Position numbers and translations under genes: made by a program | From: Lachnospiraceae bacterium | Lineage (GTDB): Bacteria; Bacillota; Clostridia; Lachnospirales; Lachnospiraceae | Assembly (NCBI GenBank): GCA_003446735.1 | Contig: DMCJ01000144.1 | Location: forward strand, 1-5,828 | Direction: 5' to 3' | DNA length: 5,828 nucleotides | Shown: positions 1-5,828 of the stretch, one piece after another | Numbering within the stretch: position 1 is the first letter of the stretch | Layout of the letters: every line of letters begins with the position of its first letter | The notes under the pieces: model-generated | Database searches by the model: none | What the model was told of the DNA's origin: nothing | What the model saw: the letters and a program-made list of their open reading frames with translations, nothing else

Positions 1-1544
1 CCAACAGGATCGGCCAGGGTATCGAGTTTGACTACTGCTGTGTTCATGCAGCCAAGTCCTTAAAGAAACTGGGATTTGAGACCATAATCGTAAACTGTAA
101 CCCCGAGACGGTATCTACCGACTACGATACCTCGGATAAATTATATTTCGAGCCTCTCACCTTAGAGGATGTACTTAGTATCTACAGGAAGGAAAATCCT
201 GTCGGAGTCATCGCTCAGTTCGGCGGCCAGACGCCCCTTAACTTAGCGTCCGACCTTGAGAAGAACGGCGTTAAGATCTTAGGTACTTCTCCTGCGGTCA
301 TCGACCTTGCCGAAGACAGGGATCGTTTCCGTGAGATGATGGAAAAGCTCGAGATCCCGATGCCCGAATCGGGAATGGCTACTACGGTAGAGGAAGCCTG
401 CGAGATCGCAGAAAAGATCGGATATCCCGTAATGGTCCGTCCTTCTTACGTACTTGGCGGCCGCGGAATGGAAGTTGTTTACGATAAGGAAAGCATGACC
501 GGATATATGCAGGCAGCAGTCGGAGTTACTCCCGACAGGCCCATCCTTATAGACAGATTTTTACAGCATGCAACAGAGTGTGAGGCAGATGCCATCGCCG
601 ACGGAACACATGCTTATGTTCCTGCCGTTATGGAGCATATCGAGCTTGCCGGTATCCATTCCGGTGACTCTGCATGTATCATCCCTTCAAAGCATATCTC
701 TGCAGAGCATTTAAAGACCATAAAAGATTACACGAGAAAGATCGCTGAGGAGATGCATGTCGTAGGTCTTATGAACATGCAGTATGCGATCGAGGGAAAT
801 ACGGTATATGTGCTTGAGGCTAACCCGAGGGCATCCCGTACGGTTCCGCTCGTATCGAAGGTCTGCGGCATCCGCATGGTTCCGATCGCGACCGAGATAA
901 TCACATCCGAGATAACCGGAAAGGAATCTCCCGTTCCTACGATGAAGGAAAGAAAGATCCCTTATTACGGCGTAAAGGAAGCAGTATTCCCCTTCAATAT
1001 GTTCCCTGAAGTAGATCCCATCTTAGGACCGGAAATGAGATCCACGGGTGAGGTTCTTGGAATATCAAGATCTTCGGGTGGCGCATTCTACAAGGCAGAG
1101 GAAGCTGCAAAGGCAACCCTTCCTTTATCGGGAACCGTGCTTATATCCGTGAACAAGCAGGATAAGCCCGAGGCGGTCGAGATCGCAAAGATCCTTCACA
1201 TGAACGGCTTTAAGATCGTAGCTACCGGAAGTACCTGCGATAGGATAAACGGAGCAGGCGTGCCCGCTGATAAGATAAAGAAATTATACGAAGGAAGACC
1301 CAATATCCAGGATGCGATAAGCAACGGCGAAGTAGATCTTATCATTAATTCACCCGCCGGAAAGGCAGAGAGCATCACCGATGATTCCTACTTAAGAAAA
1401 GCAGCGATCAAATCCAAGATCCCTTATATAACAACCGCGGCAGCAGGTATTGCGGCAGCAGAGGGAATAGATCATATGAACCACAGACATCACGGAGAGA
1501 TCCATTCTCTTCAGGAGTGGCATGAGCAGATAAAGGAGCTTTGA
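1..1544 (+). CDS. carB: Carbamoyl-phosphate synthase large subunit, C-terminal half (5' partial)
   Basis: The frame is open from base 3 to the TGA at 1542-1544, giving 513 residues. This is roughly the second half of a family that is usually about 1,060-1,080 residues. The first visible residues, NRIGQGIEFDYCCVHAAKS, match the start of the second (carbamate-phosphorylating) half of CarB. An ATP-grasp domain follows (about 330-1080), with HSGDSAC near 660-675 and the metal/ATP motif EANPRASRTVP near 816-845. The C-terminal MGS-like allosteric domain (about 1126-1541) keeps the Ser, Lys, ATGST and EGRPNIQD positions that bind ornithine, UMP or IMP in the E. coli enzyme (from memory of that family). 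The enzyme makes carbamoyl phosphate from bicarbonate, glutamine-derived ammonia and two ATP, for pyrimidines and arginine, as a cytoplasmic complex with CarA. An ATG at 336 is internal to the open frame and is not the start. The reading frame is intact. The stop overlaps the next start (TGATG). Confidence 0.97.
   Translation, partial: NRIGQGIEFDYCCVHAAKSLKKLGFETIIVNCNPETVSTDYDTSDKLYFEPLTLEDVLSIYRKENPVGVIAQFGGQTPLNLASDLEKNGVKILGTSPAVIDLAEDRDRFREMMEKLEIPMPESGMATTVEEACEIAEKIGYPVMVRPSYVLGGRGMEVVYDKESMTGYMQAAVGVTPDRPILIDRFLQHATECEADAIADGTHAYVPAVMEHIELAGIHSGDSACIIPSKHISAEHLKTIKDYTRKIAEEMHVVGLMNMQYAIEGNTVYVLEANPRASRTVPLVSKVCGIRMVPIATEIITSEITGKESPVPTMKERKIPYYGVKEAVFPFNMFPEVDPILGPEMRSTGEVLGISRSSGGAFYKAEEAAKATLPLSGTVLISVNKQDKPEAVEIAKILHMNGFKIVATGSTCDRINGAGVPADKIKKLYEGRPNIQDAISNGEVDLIINSPAGKAESITDDSYLRKAAIKSKIPYITTAAAGIAAAEGIDHMNHRHHGEIHSLQEWHEQIKEL
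1532..1538 (+). promoter_or_regulatory. Ribosome binding site of the TerB-AAA+ gene, inside the carB 3' end
   Basis: AAAGGAG lies 5 nt before the ATG at 1544. A TTG at 1541 is also in frame, but it would sit only 2 nt from the Shine-Dalgarno sequence, so the site decides for ATG 1544. Because the site is inside carB and the start overlaps the carB stop, translation is probably coupled. Confidence 0.75.
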
Positions 1545-2914
1545 TGAACGACGATGTTAAGGCGCACATCCTGGAATGCTATGAGATGTGCGACCTCATC
1601 GAAGAAAATAAGGTAGTAAAGCAGGAGCTCGGTACCACTTTAAGAGAAGCTTTAAGGAAGGAATTTCTTAATTTCATCATCTATCTTGCGGGAGCCGACG
1701 GTAATATCAGTACTTACGAAGAAGATTTTATCAACAATCTCCTTGATTCCAGACTTAAGCAGGATATGTTAAAGGAGCTCTTAAGGACGAGGGAACTTAC
1801 CGAATTTAAATTCGGCGCAAAGATCCCCCTTCCTTTAAAGTACTTTGTTTTGGCCGATGCAGGCAAGAAAGTCGACAAAGATCCTTATAAGAACAAAAAA
1901 GCCAGGAAAGTGGTCGATGTTTATTCCGAGATCGGTCAGGCTTATATCGCAGGCAATGAGAACGCCGGTGAAAAGGAGATAGATGTCCTTACCAAATACT
2001 GCGTGATGCTTGATGATTACCTTAAGGAATACGGACTCCTTCGCCCCGATAAGAGGGCCACGGAATTTACAAAAGAAGAAAAAAAGCCCGAAGAAACCAT
2101 GCAGGAGCTCCTTGATGAGCTTAATTCCCTGACCGGGCTTAAGGGAGTAAAGGAAGATCTTAATGCACTCATAAATCTTATGAAGGTGCAGAAACTCCGC
2201 GAAGAAAACGGAATGAAGCAGACCGGTGTCAATAAGCACATGGTCTTTATGGGAAATCCCGGAACAGGAAAGACAACGGTCGCCAGACTTTTGTCGGGAA
2301 TATACAAGAGCATAGGCGTTGTTTCCAAAGGACATCTCGTGGAGGTGGACAGGGCCGGCCTTGTAAGCGGCTATGTGGGACAGACAGCAGGTAAAGTAGT
2401 GGATGTTGTAGAGGAAGCGTTAGGCGGTATACTCTTTATCGACGAGGCTTATACTCTTACCAACAATAAAGGACAGGGAGATTTCGGACAGGAAGCCGTT
2501 GATACGCTCCTTAAGGCAATGGAAGATCACAGGGATGATCTTATAGTTATCGTTGCCGGATATACTGAGCCGATGGAGGAATTCCTCGATTCCAATCCGG
2601 GTCTGAGGTCAAGATTTAACAAGATCATAACCTTTGAGGATTATACTGCCGATGAGGAAGTCGAGATATTAAAGAGCATGTGCACCCGCATGGAATACAA
2701 GCTTTCCGCGGATGCATTAAAAGAAGCCAAAAGATTCTTTACCGAAAGAGTCGCGGCTCATCTTGAAAGCTATGCCAATGCAAGGGATGTCAGGAACTAT
2801 CTCGAAAAGGCTGTTTCAAACCAGGCTTCGCGTATAGTCGGAGAGAAGAATGTAAATAAAGAGATGCTTGAAACACTCGAAGAAGCCGATCTTAAAGGCA
2901 TAACCTTAGGGTGA
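1544..2914 (+). CDS. TerB-like domain / CbxX-SpoVK-type AAA+ ATPase fusion
   Basis: A 456-residue protein starting at ATG 1544. Residues about 1-170 are predicted helical and carry a TerB-like acidic motif, ADGNIS at 51-56 followed by YEEDF. A second helical stretch runs at about 100-170, then a charged linker at about 175-187. From about 190 it is a single AAA+ module of the CbxX/CfqX (CbbX, SpoVK, EccA) type: the LTGLKGVK lead-in, Walker A GNPGTGKTT at 237-245, pore-loop GYVGQTA (Tyr277), Walker B ILFIDEAY with Asp300-Glu301, arginine-finger region NPGLRSRF (Arg355, Arg357) and sensor-2 NARDVRN (Arg414). All ATPase motifs are intact, so it should be an active hexameric remodeller. CbbX, the best-known relative, pulls on a Rubisco tail, but nothing here points to Rubisco. 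No signal peptide or membrane segment is seen, so it is probably cytoplasmic. It overlaps carB by 1 nt and lies 25 nt before glf. The substrate is unknown, and the TerB call is weaker than the AAA+ call. Confidence 0.9.
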   Translation: MNDDVKAHILECYEMCDLIEENKVVKQELGTTLREALRKEFLNFIIYLAGADGNISTYEEDFINNLLDSRLKQDMLKELLRTRELTEFKFGAKIPLPLKYFVLADAGKKVDKDPYKNKKARKVVDVYSEIGQAYIAGNENAGEKEIDVLTKYCVMLDDYLKEYGLLRPDKRATEFTKEEKKPEETMQELLDELNSLTGLKGVKEDLNALINLMKVQKLREENGMKQTGVNKHMVFMGNPGTGKTTVARLLSGIYKSIGVVSKGHLVEVDRAGLVSGYVGQTAGKVVDVVEEALGGILFIDEAYTLTNNKGQGDFGQEAVDTLLKAMEDHRDDLIVIVAGYTEPMEEFLDSNPGLRSRFNKIITFEDYTADEEVEILKSMCTRMEYKLSADALKEAKRFFTERVAAHLESYANARDVRNYLEKAVSNQASRIVGEKNVNKEMLETLEEADLKGITLG

Positions 2915-2929
2915 GCATCAGTCTGTGTC

Positions 2930-2935
2930 GGGAGG
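2930..2935 (+). promoter_or_regulatory. Ribosome binding site of glf
   Basis: GGGAGG lies 4 nt before the ATG at 2940. An in-frame GTG at 2925 would add five residues, but it lies upstream of this site and has no Shine-Dalgarno sequence of its own, so ATG 2940 is chosen. Confidence 0.75.
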
Positions 2936-2939
2936 CAAA

Positions 2940-4058
2940 ATGTACGATTATCTGATAGTAGGCGCCGGATTATACGGTGCCGTTTTTGCAGAAAGAGCGA
3001 AAAAAGCAGGGAAAATGGTCCTTGTCATTGATAAAAGAGACCATATAGCCGGAAACGTCTATACCGAATATGATCACGGCATACATGTACATAAATACGG
3101 AGCTCACATCTTTCATACCAATAATGAAGAAGTATGGAAATATGTGACCGCATTTATCCCGTTTAACCGATTTACGAATTCGCCCGTGGCAAATTACAAA
3201 GGCGAGCTTTTCTCTCTCCCGTTTAACATGTATACATTTAATAAGATGTGGGGAGTGGTAACTCCTGAGGAAGCCCGCGCAAAGATCGAAGAGCAAAGAG
3301 GCGAGATACAGGGCGAGCCGAAGAACCTCGAAGAGCAGGCCATTAGTCTTGTGGGCCGCGATATCTTTGAAAAGCTGATAAAAGGCTATACCGAAAAGCA
3401 ATGGGGAAGAGACTGTAAGGATCTGCCCGCATTTATAATAAAGAGACTTCCGGTAAGATTTACTTTTGACAACAATTATTTTAACGCGCGTTTCCAGGGT
3501 ATCCCCGAGGGCGGGTACACAAAGCTCGTTAAGAATATACTCGGAGATACGAAGGTAAGGCTTGATACGGATTATCTTAAGGACAGAGAAGCGCTTTCAT
3601 CCCTTGCAGAAAAGGTAGTCTATACAGGGCCGATAGATGCATATTTTGATAATAAGCTCGGAGCTCTCGAATACAGATCCGTACGCTTTGAAGAGGAACT
3701 GCTTGATATCCCCAATTTCCAGGGAAATGCAGCCGTAAACTATACCGACAGGGAAACACCTTATACCCGCATCATCGAGCATAAATGGTTTTCCTTCGGA
3801 AAAGACGATGAAGGAAAAGATACGGATAAGACCATAATAAGCAGGGAATATTCCTCGGAATGGAAGGCCGGAGACGAGCCGTATTATCCGGTAAATGATG
3901 AAAAGAACACGGCTTTATACAAAAAATACAGAGAGCTTGCCGATAAAGAGGAAAAGGTGATCTTCGGAGGAAGGCTCGGGGAATATAAGTATTATGATAT
4001 GGATGCCGTGATCGCCGCAGCGCTTGAAATGAGCGACCGCGAGCTGAATGCAGGATAG
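2940..4058 (+). CDS. glf: UDP-galactopyranose mutase
   Basis: A 372-residue flavoenzyme that interconverts UDP-galactopyranose and UDP-galactofuranose, the donor for galactofuranose in surface glycans. It acts in the cytoplasm with reduced FAD. The start MYDYLIVGAGLYGA carries the FAD-binding GxGxxG (Gly8, Gly10, Gly13), followed by VIDKRDHIAGN. Family blocks follow in order: HKYGAHIFHT (51-60), FNRFTNSP (75-82), LPFNMYTF (93-100), KGYTEKQWGR (148-157), PVRFTFDNNYF (171-181), YTGPID (228-233), ALEYRS (242-247), YTRIIEH (275-281) and GGRLGEYKYYDM (343-354). Arg173 and Arg277 correspond, by recalled alignment, to the two arginines that hold the UDP-sugar phosphates. Length is close to the E. 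coli enzyme (about 367). The only local difference noted is a short charged stretch at about 287-297, which looks longer than in E. coli and is probably a surface loop. It is 25 nt downstream of the AAA+ gene and probably in the same transcript. Confidence 0.97.
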   Translation: MYDYLIVGAGLYGAVFAERAKKAGKMVLVIDKRDHIAGNVYTEYDHGIHVHKYGAHIFHTNNEEVWKYVTAFIPFNRFTNSPVANYKGELFSLPFNMYTFNKMWGVVTPEEARAKIEEQRGEIQGEPKNLEEQAISLVGRDIFEKLIKGYTEKQWGRDCKDLPAFIIKRLPVRFTFDNNYFNARFQGIPEGGYTKLVKNILGDTKVRLDTDYLKDREALSSLAEKVVYTGPIDAYFDNKLGALEYRSVRFEEELLDIPNFQGNAAVNYTDRETPYTRIIEHKWFSFGKDDEGKDTDKTIISREYSSEWKAGDEPYYPVNDEKNTALYKKYRELADKEEKVIFGGRLGEYKYYDMDAVIAAALEMSDRELNAG

Positions 4059-4064
4059 TATAAG

Positions 4065-4093
4065 TTGGCATAAGGTTTCTTATGTGTTATACT
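4065..4093 (+). promoter_or_regulatory. SigA-type promoter for manC-manA
   Basis: The -35 box TTGGCA (4065-4070) and the -10 box TATACT (4088-4093) each match the consensus at five of six bases. They are separated by exactly 17 nt, and TG at 4085-4086 gives an extended -10. Transcription should start near 4100, leaving a leader of about 43 nt before manC. It sits just after the glf stop codon, so manC-manA can be expressed independently of the carB-AAA-glf transcript. No experimental data; call by pattern only. Confidence 0.72.
4069..4084 (+). repeat. Perfect inverted repeat within the promoter spacer, possible operator
   Basis: CATAAG (4069-4074) and CTTATG (4079-4084) are exact reverse complements around a GTTT centre. 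The element begins on the last two bases of the -35 box and ends four bases before the -10 box, where a bound repressor would block polymerase. As RNA it would form a weak AU-rich stem with no following U-run, so it does not look like a terminator. The regulatory role is inferred. Confidence 0.45.
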
Positions 4094-4100
4094 GACTTAA

Positions 4101-4115
4101 TGTGGCAAAACCACG
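4101..4115 (+). other. Small hairpin at the predicted 5' end of the manC transcript
   Basis: GTGG (4102-4105) pairs with CCAC (4111-4114) around a CAAAA loop, with a possible extra U-G pair (4101/4115). If transcription starts near 4100, the stem lies at the very 5' end of the message, a position where hairpins can protect mRNA from decay. It is short and could be chance. It does not cover the ribosome binding site. Confidence 0.3.
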
Positions 4116-4128
4116 GGAATCAGAAATT

Positions 4129-4134
4129 AAGGAG
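4129..4134 (+). promoter_or_regulatory. Ribosome binding site of manC
   Basis: AAGGAG lies 8 nt before ATG 4143, an ideal distance. An in-frame GTG at 4137 would be only 2 nt away, and the ATG at 4135 is followed at once by TGA, so ATG 4143 is the start. Confidence 0.8.
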
Positions 4135-4142
4135 ATGTGATC

Positions 4143-5459
4143 ATGAATGTAATCCTTTTATCCGGAGGATCCGGACAGAGGCTCTGGCCGCTTTCAAACG
4201 ATGTTCGTTCAAAGCAGTTCATCAACATATTTAAGACGGAGGACGGCACCTATGAATCCATGGTGCAGCGCGTTTACAGACAGATAAAAAGCATTGATAA
4301 GGATGCGGTCGTGACCATCGCTACATCCAAGACACAGATATCTTCGATACATAATCAGCTCGGTCAGGATGTCGGCATATCCATAGAGCCCTGCAGACGT
4401 GATACATTTCCGGCCATCGCCCTTGCGACAGCCTATCTTCATGACGAGCAGGGTGTAAACAGGGATGAGACCGTTGTGGTCTGCCCCGTAGATCCTTTTG
4501 TTGAGGATGATTATTTCGAGGCTTTAAAGAAGCTTTCCGATCTTGCCGATACCGGAAGGTCTAACTTAAATCTTCTCGGAATGGAGCCTACATACCCCAG
4601 TACCAAATACGGATATATCATTCCCAAGACCAAAGACGATATCAGCGAAGTTGATACATTTAAGGAAAAGCCCGATGAGAAGACCGCCGGTGAATACATC
4701 GCAAAGGGTGCGCTCTGGAACGGCGGCGTGTTTGCATATAAGATCGGATATGTTCTCGATATAGCGCATAAGCTCATAGATTTCGAAGATTACAGGGATC
4801 TGTTTGATAAATACGAAACCCTTGAAAAGATCAGCTTTGATTATGCCGTAGTGGAAAAGGAAAGCAGCATATCGGTAATGAGATTTTCCGGGATCTGGAA
4901 GGACTTGGGGACTTGGAACACCCTTACCGAGGCCATGGAGGATCCTTCGATAGGAAACGTGATCCTTGATGAGAAGTGTGAAAACACTCATGCGATAAAC
5001 GAACTTGATATCCCGATAGTATGCATGGGACTTAAGGATATCGTTGTTGCAGCCAGCCCTCAGGGCATACTTGTGGCTGAAAAGGCTACGACGGATTCCT
5101 TAAAGAAGCATGTTGAGAAACTGGATCAGCAGGTAATGTTTGCCGAGAAATCCTGGGGAAGCTATTCCGTTCTGGATGTAAATGAGGACGGTATGACCAT
5201 AAAAGTCTTCCTTAAAGCAGGCAACCATATGAATTATCACAGCCATGAGCACAGAGATGAGGTCTGGACCGTTATGTCGGGAACCGGACGTACGATCGTG
5301 GACGGAATGGAGAAAACGATAAAGCCCGGAGATGTTATTACCATGGAAGCGGGCTGTCGTCATACGATCTTTGCGGATACCGATGTCACGATAATCGAGA
5401 TCCAGCTCGGCAGGGAAATAAGTGTAAATGACAAGACAAAATTCGAGCTCGATATCTAA
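4143..5459 (+). CDS. manC: Mannose-1-phosphate guanylyltransferase with C-terminal cupin
   Basis: A 438-residue protein. The N-terminal nucleotidyltransferase domain (about 1-260) has the pyrophosphorylase signature GGSGQRLWPLS (8-18) with KQF (24-26), the metal-binding PVDPF (115-119), PTYPSTKYGYI (149-159), FKEKPDE (173-179), LWNGGVFAY (191-199), DYAVVEK (233-239) and DLGTW (254-258). A linker leads to a cupin (about 335-430) with metal-ligand pattern HSHEHRDE (366-373) and GDVITMEAGCRH (396-407), as in the C-terminal part of type II mannose-6-P isomerase/GDP-mannose pyrophosphorylases. The expected reaction is GTP plus mannose-1-P to GDP-mannose, in the cytoplasm. It is somewhat shorter than classical ManC (about 465-480), and two motifs differ from the Gram-negative form: RSKQF instead of a PKQF-type motif, and CRRDTFPA instead of a GRNTAPA-type motif. 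Another sugar-1-P substrate is therefore possible, but the adjacent manA favours mannose. Whether the cupin keeps isomerase activity cannot be told. Confidence 0.87.
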   Translation: MNVILLSGGSGQRLWPLSNDVRSKQFINIFKTEDGTYESMVQRVYRQIKSIDKDAVVTIATSKTQISSIHNQLGQDVGISIEPCRRDTFPAIALATAYLHDEQGVNRDETVVVCPVDPFVEDDYFEALKKLSDLADTGRSNLNLLGMEPTYPSTKYGYIIPKTKDDISEVDTFKEKPDEKTAGEYIAKGALWNGGVFAYKIGYVLDIAHKLIDFEDYRDLFDKYETLEKISFDYAVVEKESSISVMRFSGIWKDLGTWNTLTEAMEDPSIGNVILDEKCENTHAINELDIPIVCMGLKDIVVAASPQGILVAEKATTDSLKKHVEKLDQQVMFAEKSWGSYSVLDVNEDGMTIKVFLKAGNHMNYHSHEHRDEVWTVMSGTGRTIVDGMEKTIKPGDVITMEAGCRHTIFADTDVTIIEIQLGREISVNDKTKFELDI

Positions 5460-5828
5460 GCCGTTTTTATTAAAACCCACATCCAAGGACTATCTTTGGG
5501 GCGGGAACAGGCTTAATGACGAGTTTGCCAAAAACATAGACTCTTCGCCTCTGGCTGAGACCTGGGAATGTTCAACGCATCCCGACGGTGTCAGCATCGT
5601 TTCGTCGGGTGTTTTTGAAGGAACGGGACTTGATAAGGTTATAGAAGAGCATCCGCAGTTCTTAGGAAGTCACCCTCTTGAAAACTGCATAGGGGAAAAG
5701 CCCGAGCTTCCGATCCTTATCAAGTTCATAGATGCCAATAAAGATCTATCCGTCCAGGTCCATCCCGATGATGAATATGCCTTTGCAAATGAAAACGGAC
5801 AGCGCGGCAAGACGGAGATGTGGTATGT
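5428..5828 (+). CDS. manA: Mannose-6-phosphate isomerase, class I (3' partial)
   Basis: The frame opens at ATG 5428, immediately after an in-frame TAA at 5425-5427, and stays open to the window edge (133 codons). It encodes the N-terminal part of a zinc-dependent phosphomannose isomerase (fructose-6-P to mannose-6-P), of the short Bacillus ManA type of about 315 residues. Visible marks are LLKPTSKDYLWGG (14-26), ETWECSTHPDG, LPILIKFIDA, the zinc-ligand block SVQVHPDDEYA (Gln110, His112) and GKTEMWY (Glu130). The other zinc histidine and the catalytic arginine lie beyond the edge. ATG 5428 is the only conventional start before the conserved block. Its upstream AGGGA (5412-5416) is about 11 nt away and only a modest ribosome binding site, so translation is probably coupled to manC, whose last 32 nt it overlaps. 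Together they feed GDP-mannose synthesis. Confidence 0.92.
   Translation, partial: MTRQNSSSISKPFLLKPTSKDYLWGGNRLNDEFAKNIDSSPLAETWECSTHPDGVSIVSSGVFEGTGLDKVIEEHPQFLGSHPLENCIGEKPELPILIKFIDANKDLSVQVHPDDEYAFANENGQRGKTEMWY

Noticed and set aside
336..1544. A shorter carB-like gene starting at ATG 336
   Set aside because: The frame is open upstream to the window edge and encodes conserved CarB residues there, so this ATG is internal.
1835..2335. 166-codon open frame on the minus strand
   Set aside because: It lies entirely inside the well-supported AAA+ gene, has no recognisable domain and reads like antisense shadow coding.
2868..2896. Possible promoter for glf (TTGAAA, 17 nt, CTTAAA) within the AAA+ gene end
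   Set aside because: The -10 element matches the consensus poorly, and the tight spacing to the upstream gene makes co-transcription the simpler reading.
1544..2914. Rubisco activase CbbX
   Set aside because: The AAA+ module is of the same family, but there are no Rubisco or CBB-cycle genes nearby and the N-terminal region is different.
4069..4084. Inverted repeat as a transcription terminator for glf
   Set aside because: The stem is only 6 bp, AT-rich, and is not followed by a run of T; it fits better as part of the promoter region.
4566..4991. 141-codon minus-strand open frame (and others at 5100-5486, 2970-3401)
   Set aside because: They are complementary to conserved parts of manC and glf, without family motifs; the shadow of real genes.

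Overview
This 5.8-kb window reads as a chromosomal segment of a Firmicute, most likely a Clostridia/Lachnospiraceae-type bacterium. The basis is the style of the proteins, moderate GC, strong GGAGG-type ribosome binding sites and a consensus SigA-type promoter. The taxon is inferred from recalled family resemblance, not from a search. All five genes are on the + strand and tightly packed. There are no RNA genes, mobile elements, CRISPR arrays or long repeats.

Left part (1-4058): the C-terminal half of carB (carbamoyl-phosphate synthase large subunit; the 5' half lies outside the window) overlaps by one base the start of a gene for a two-part protein, a TerB-like N-terminal region fused to a CbxX/SpoVK-type AAA+ ATPase. 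A UDP-galactopyranose mutase gene (glf) follows after 25 nt. The three genes look like one transcription unit, since no terminator or convincing promoter separates them.

Right part (4059-5828): an 84-nt gap carries a near-consensus promoter (TTGGCA, 17 nt, extended TATACT) with a perfect 6-bp inverted repeat in its spacer and a small hairpin at the predicted 5' end of the transcript. It drives a mannose-1-phosphate guanylyltransferase with a C-terminal cupin (manC-type), followed by a class I mannose-6-phosphate isomerase gene (manA) that starts 32 nt inside manC and runs off the right edge.

Functionally, glf supplies UDP-galactofuranose, while manA and manC together convert fructose-6-P, via mannose-6-P and mannose-1-P, to GDP-mannose (the phosphomannomutase step is not in the window). 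This is precursor supply for a cell-surface glycan. carB is pyrimidine/arginine housekeeping. The TerB-AAA+ protein is the only gene here with no clear function and the best candidate for something undescribed. The rest is ordinary metabolism in a slightly unusual arrangement.
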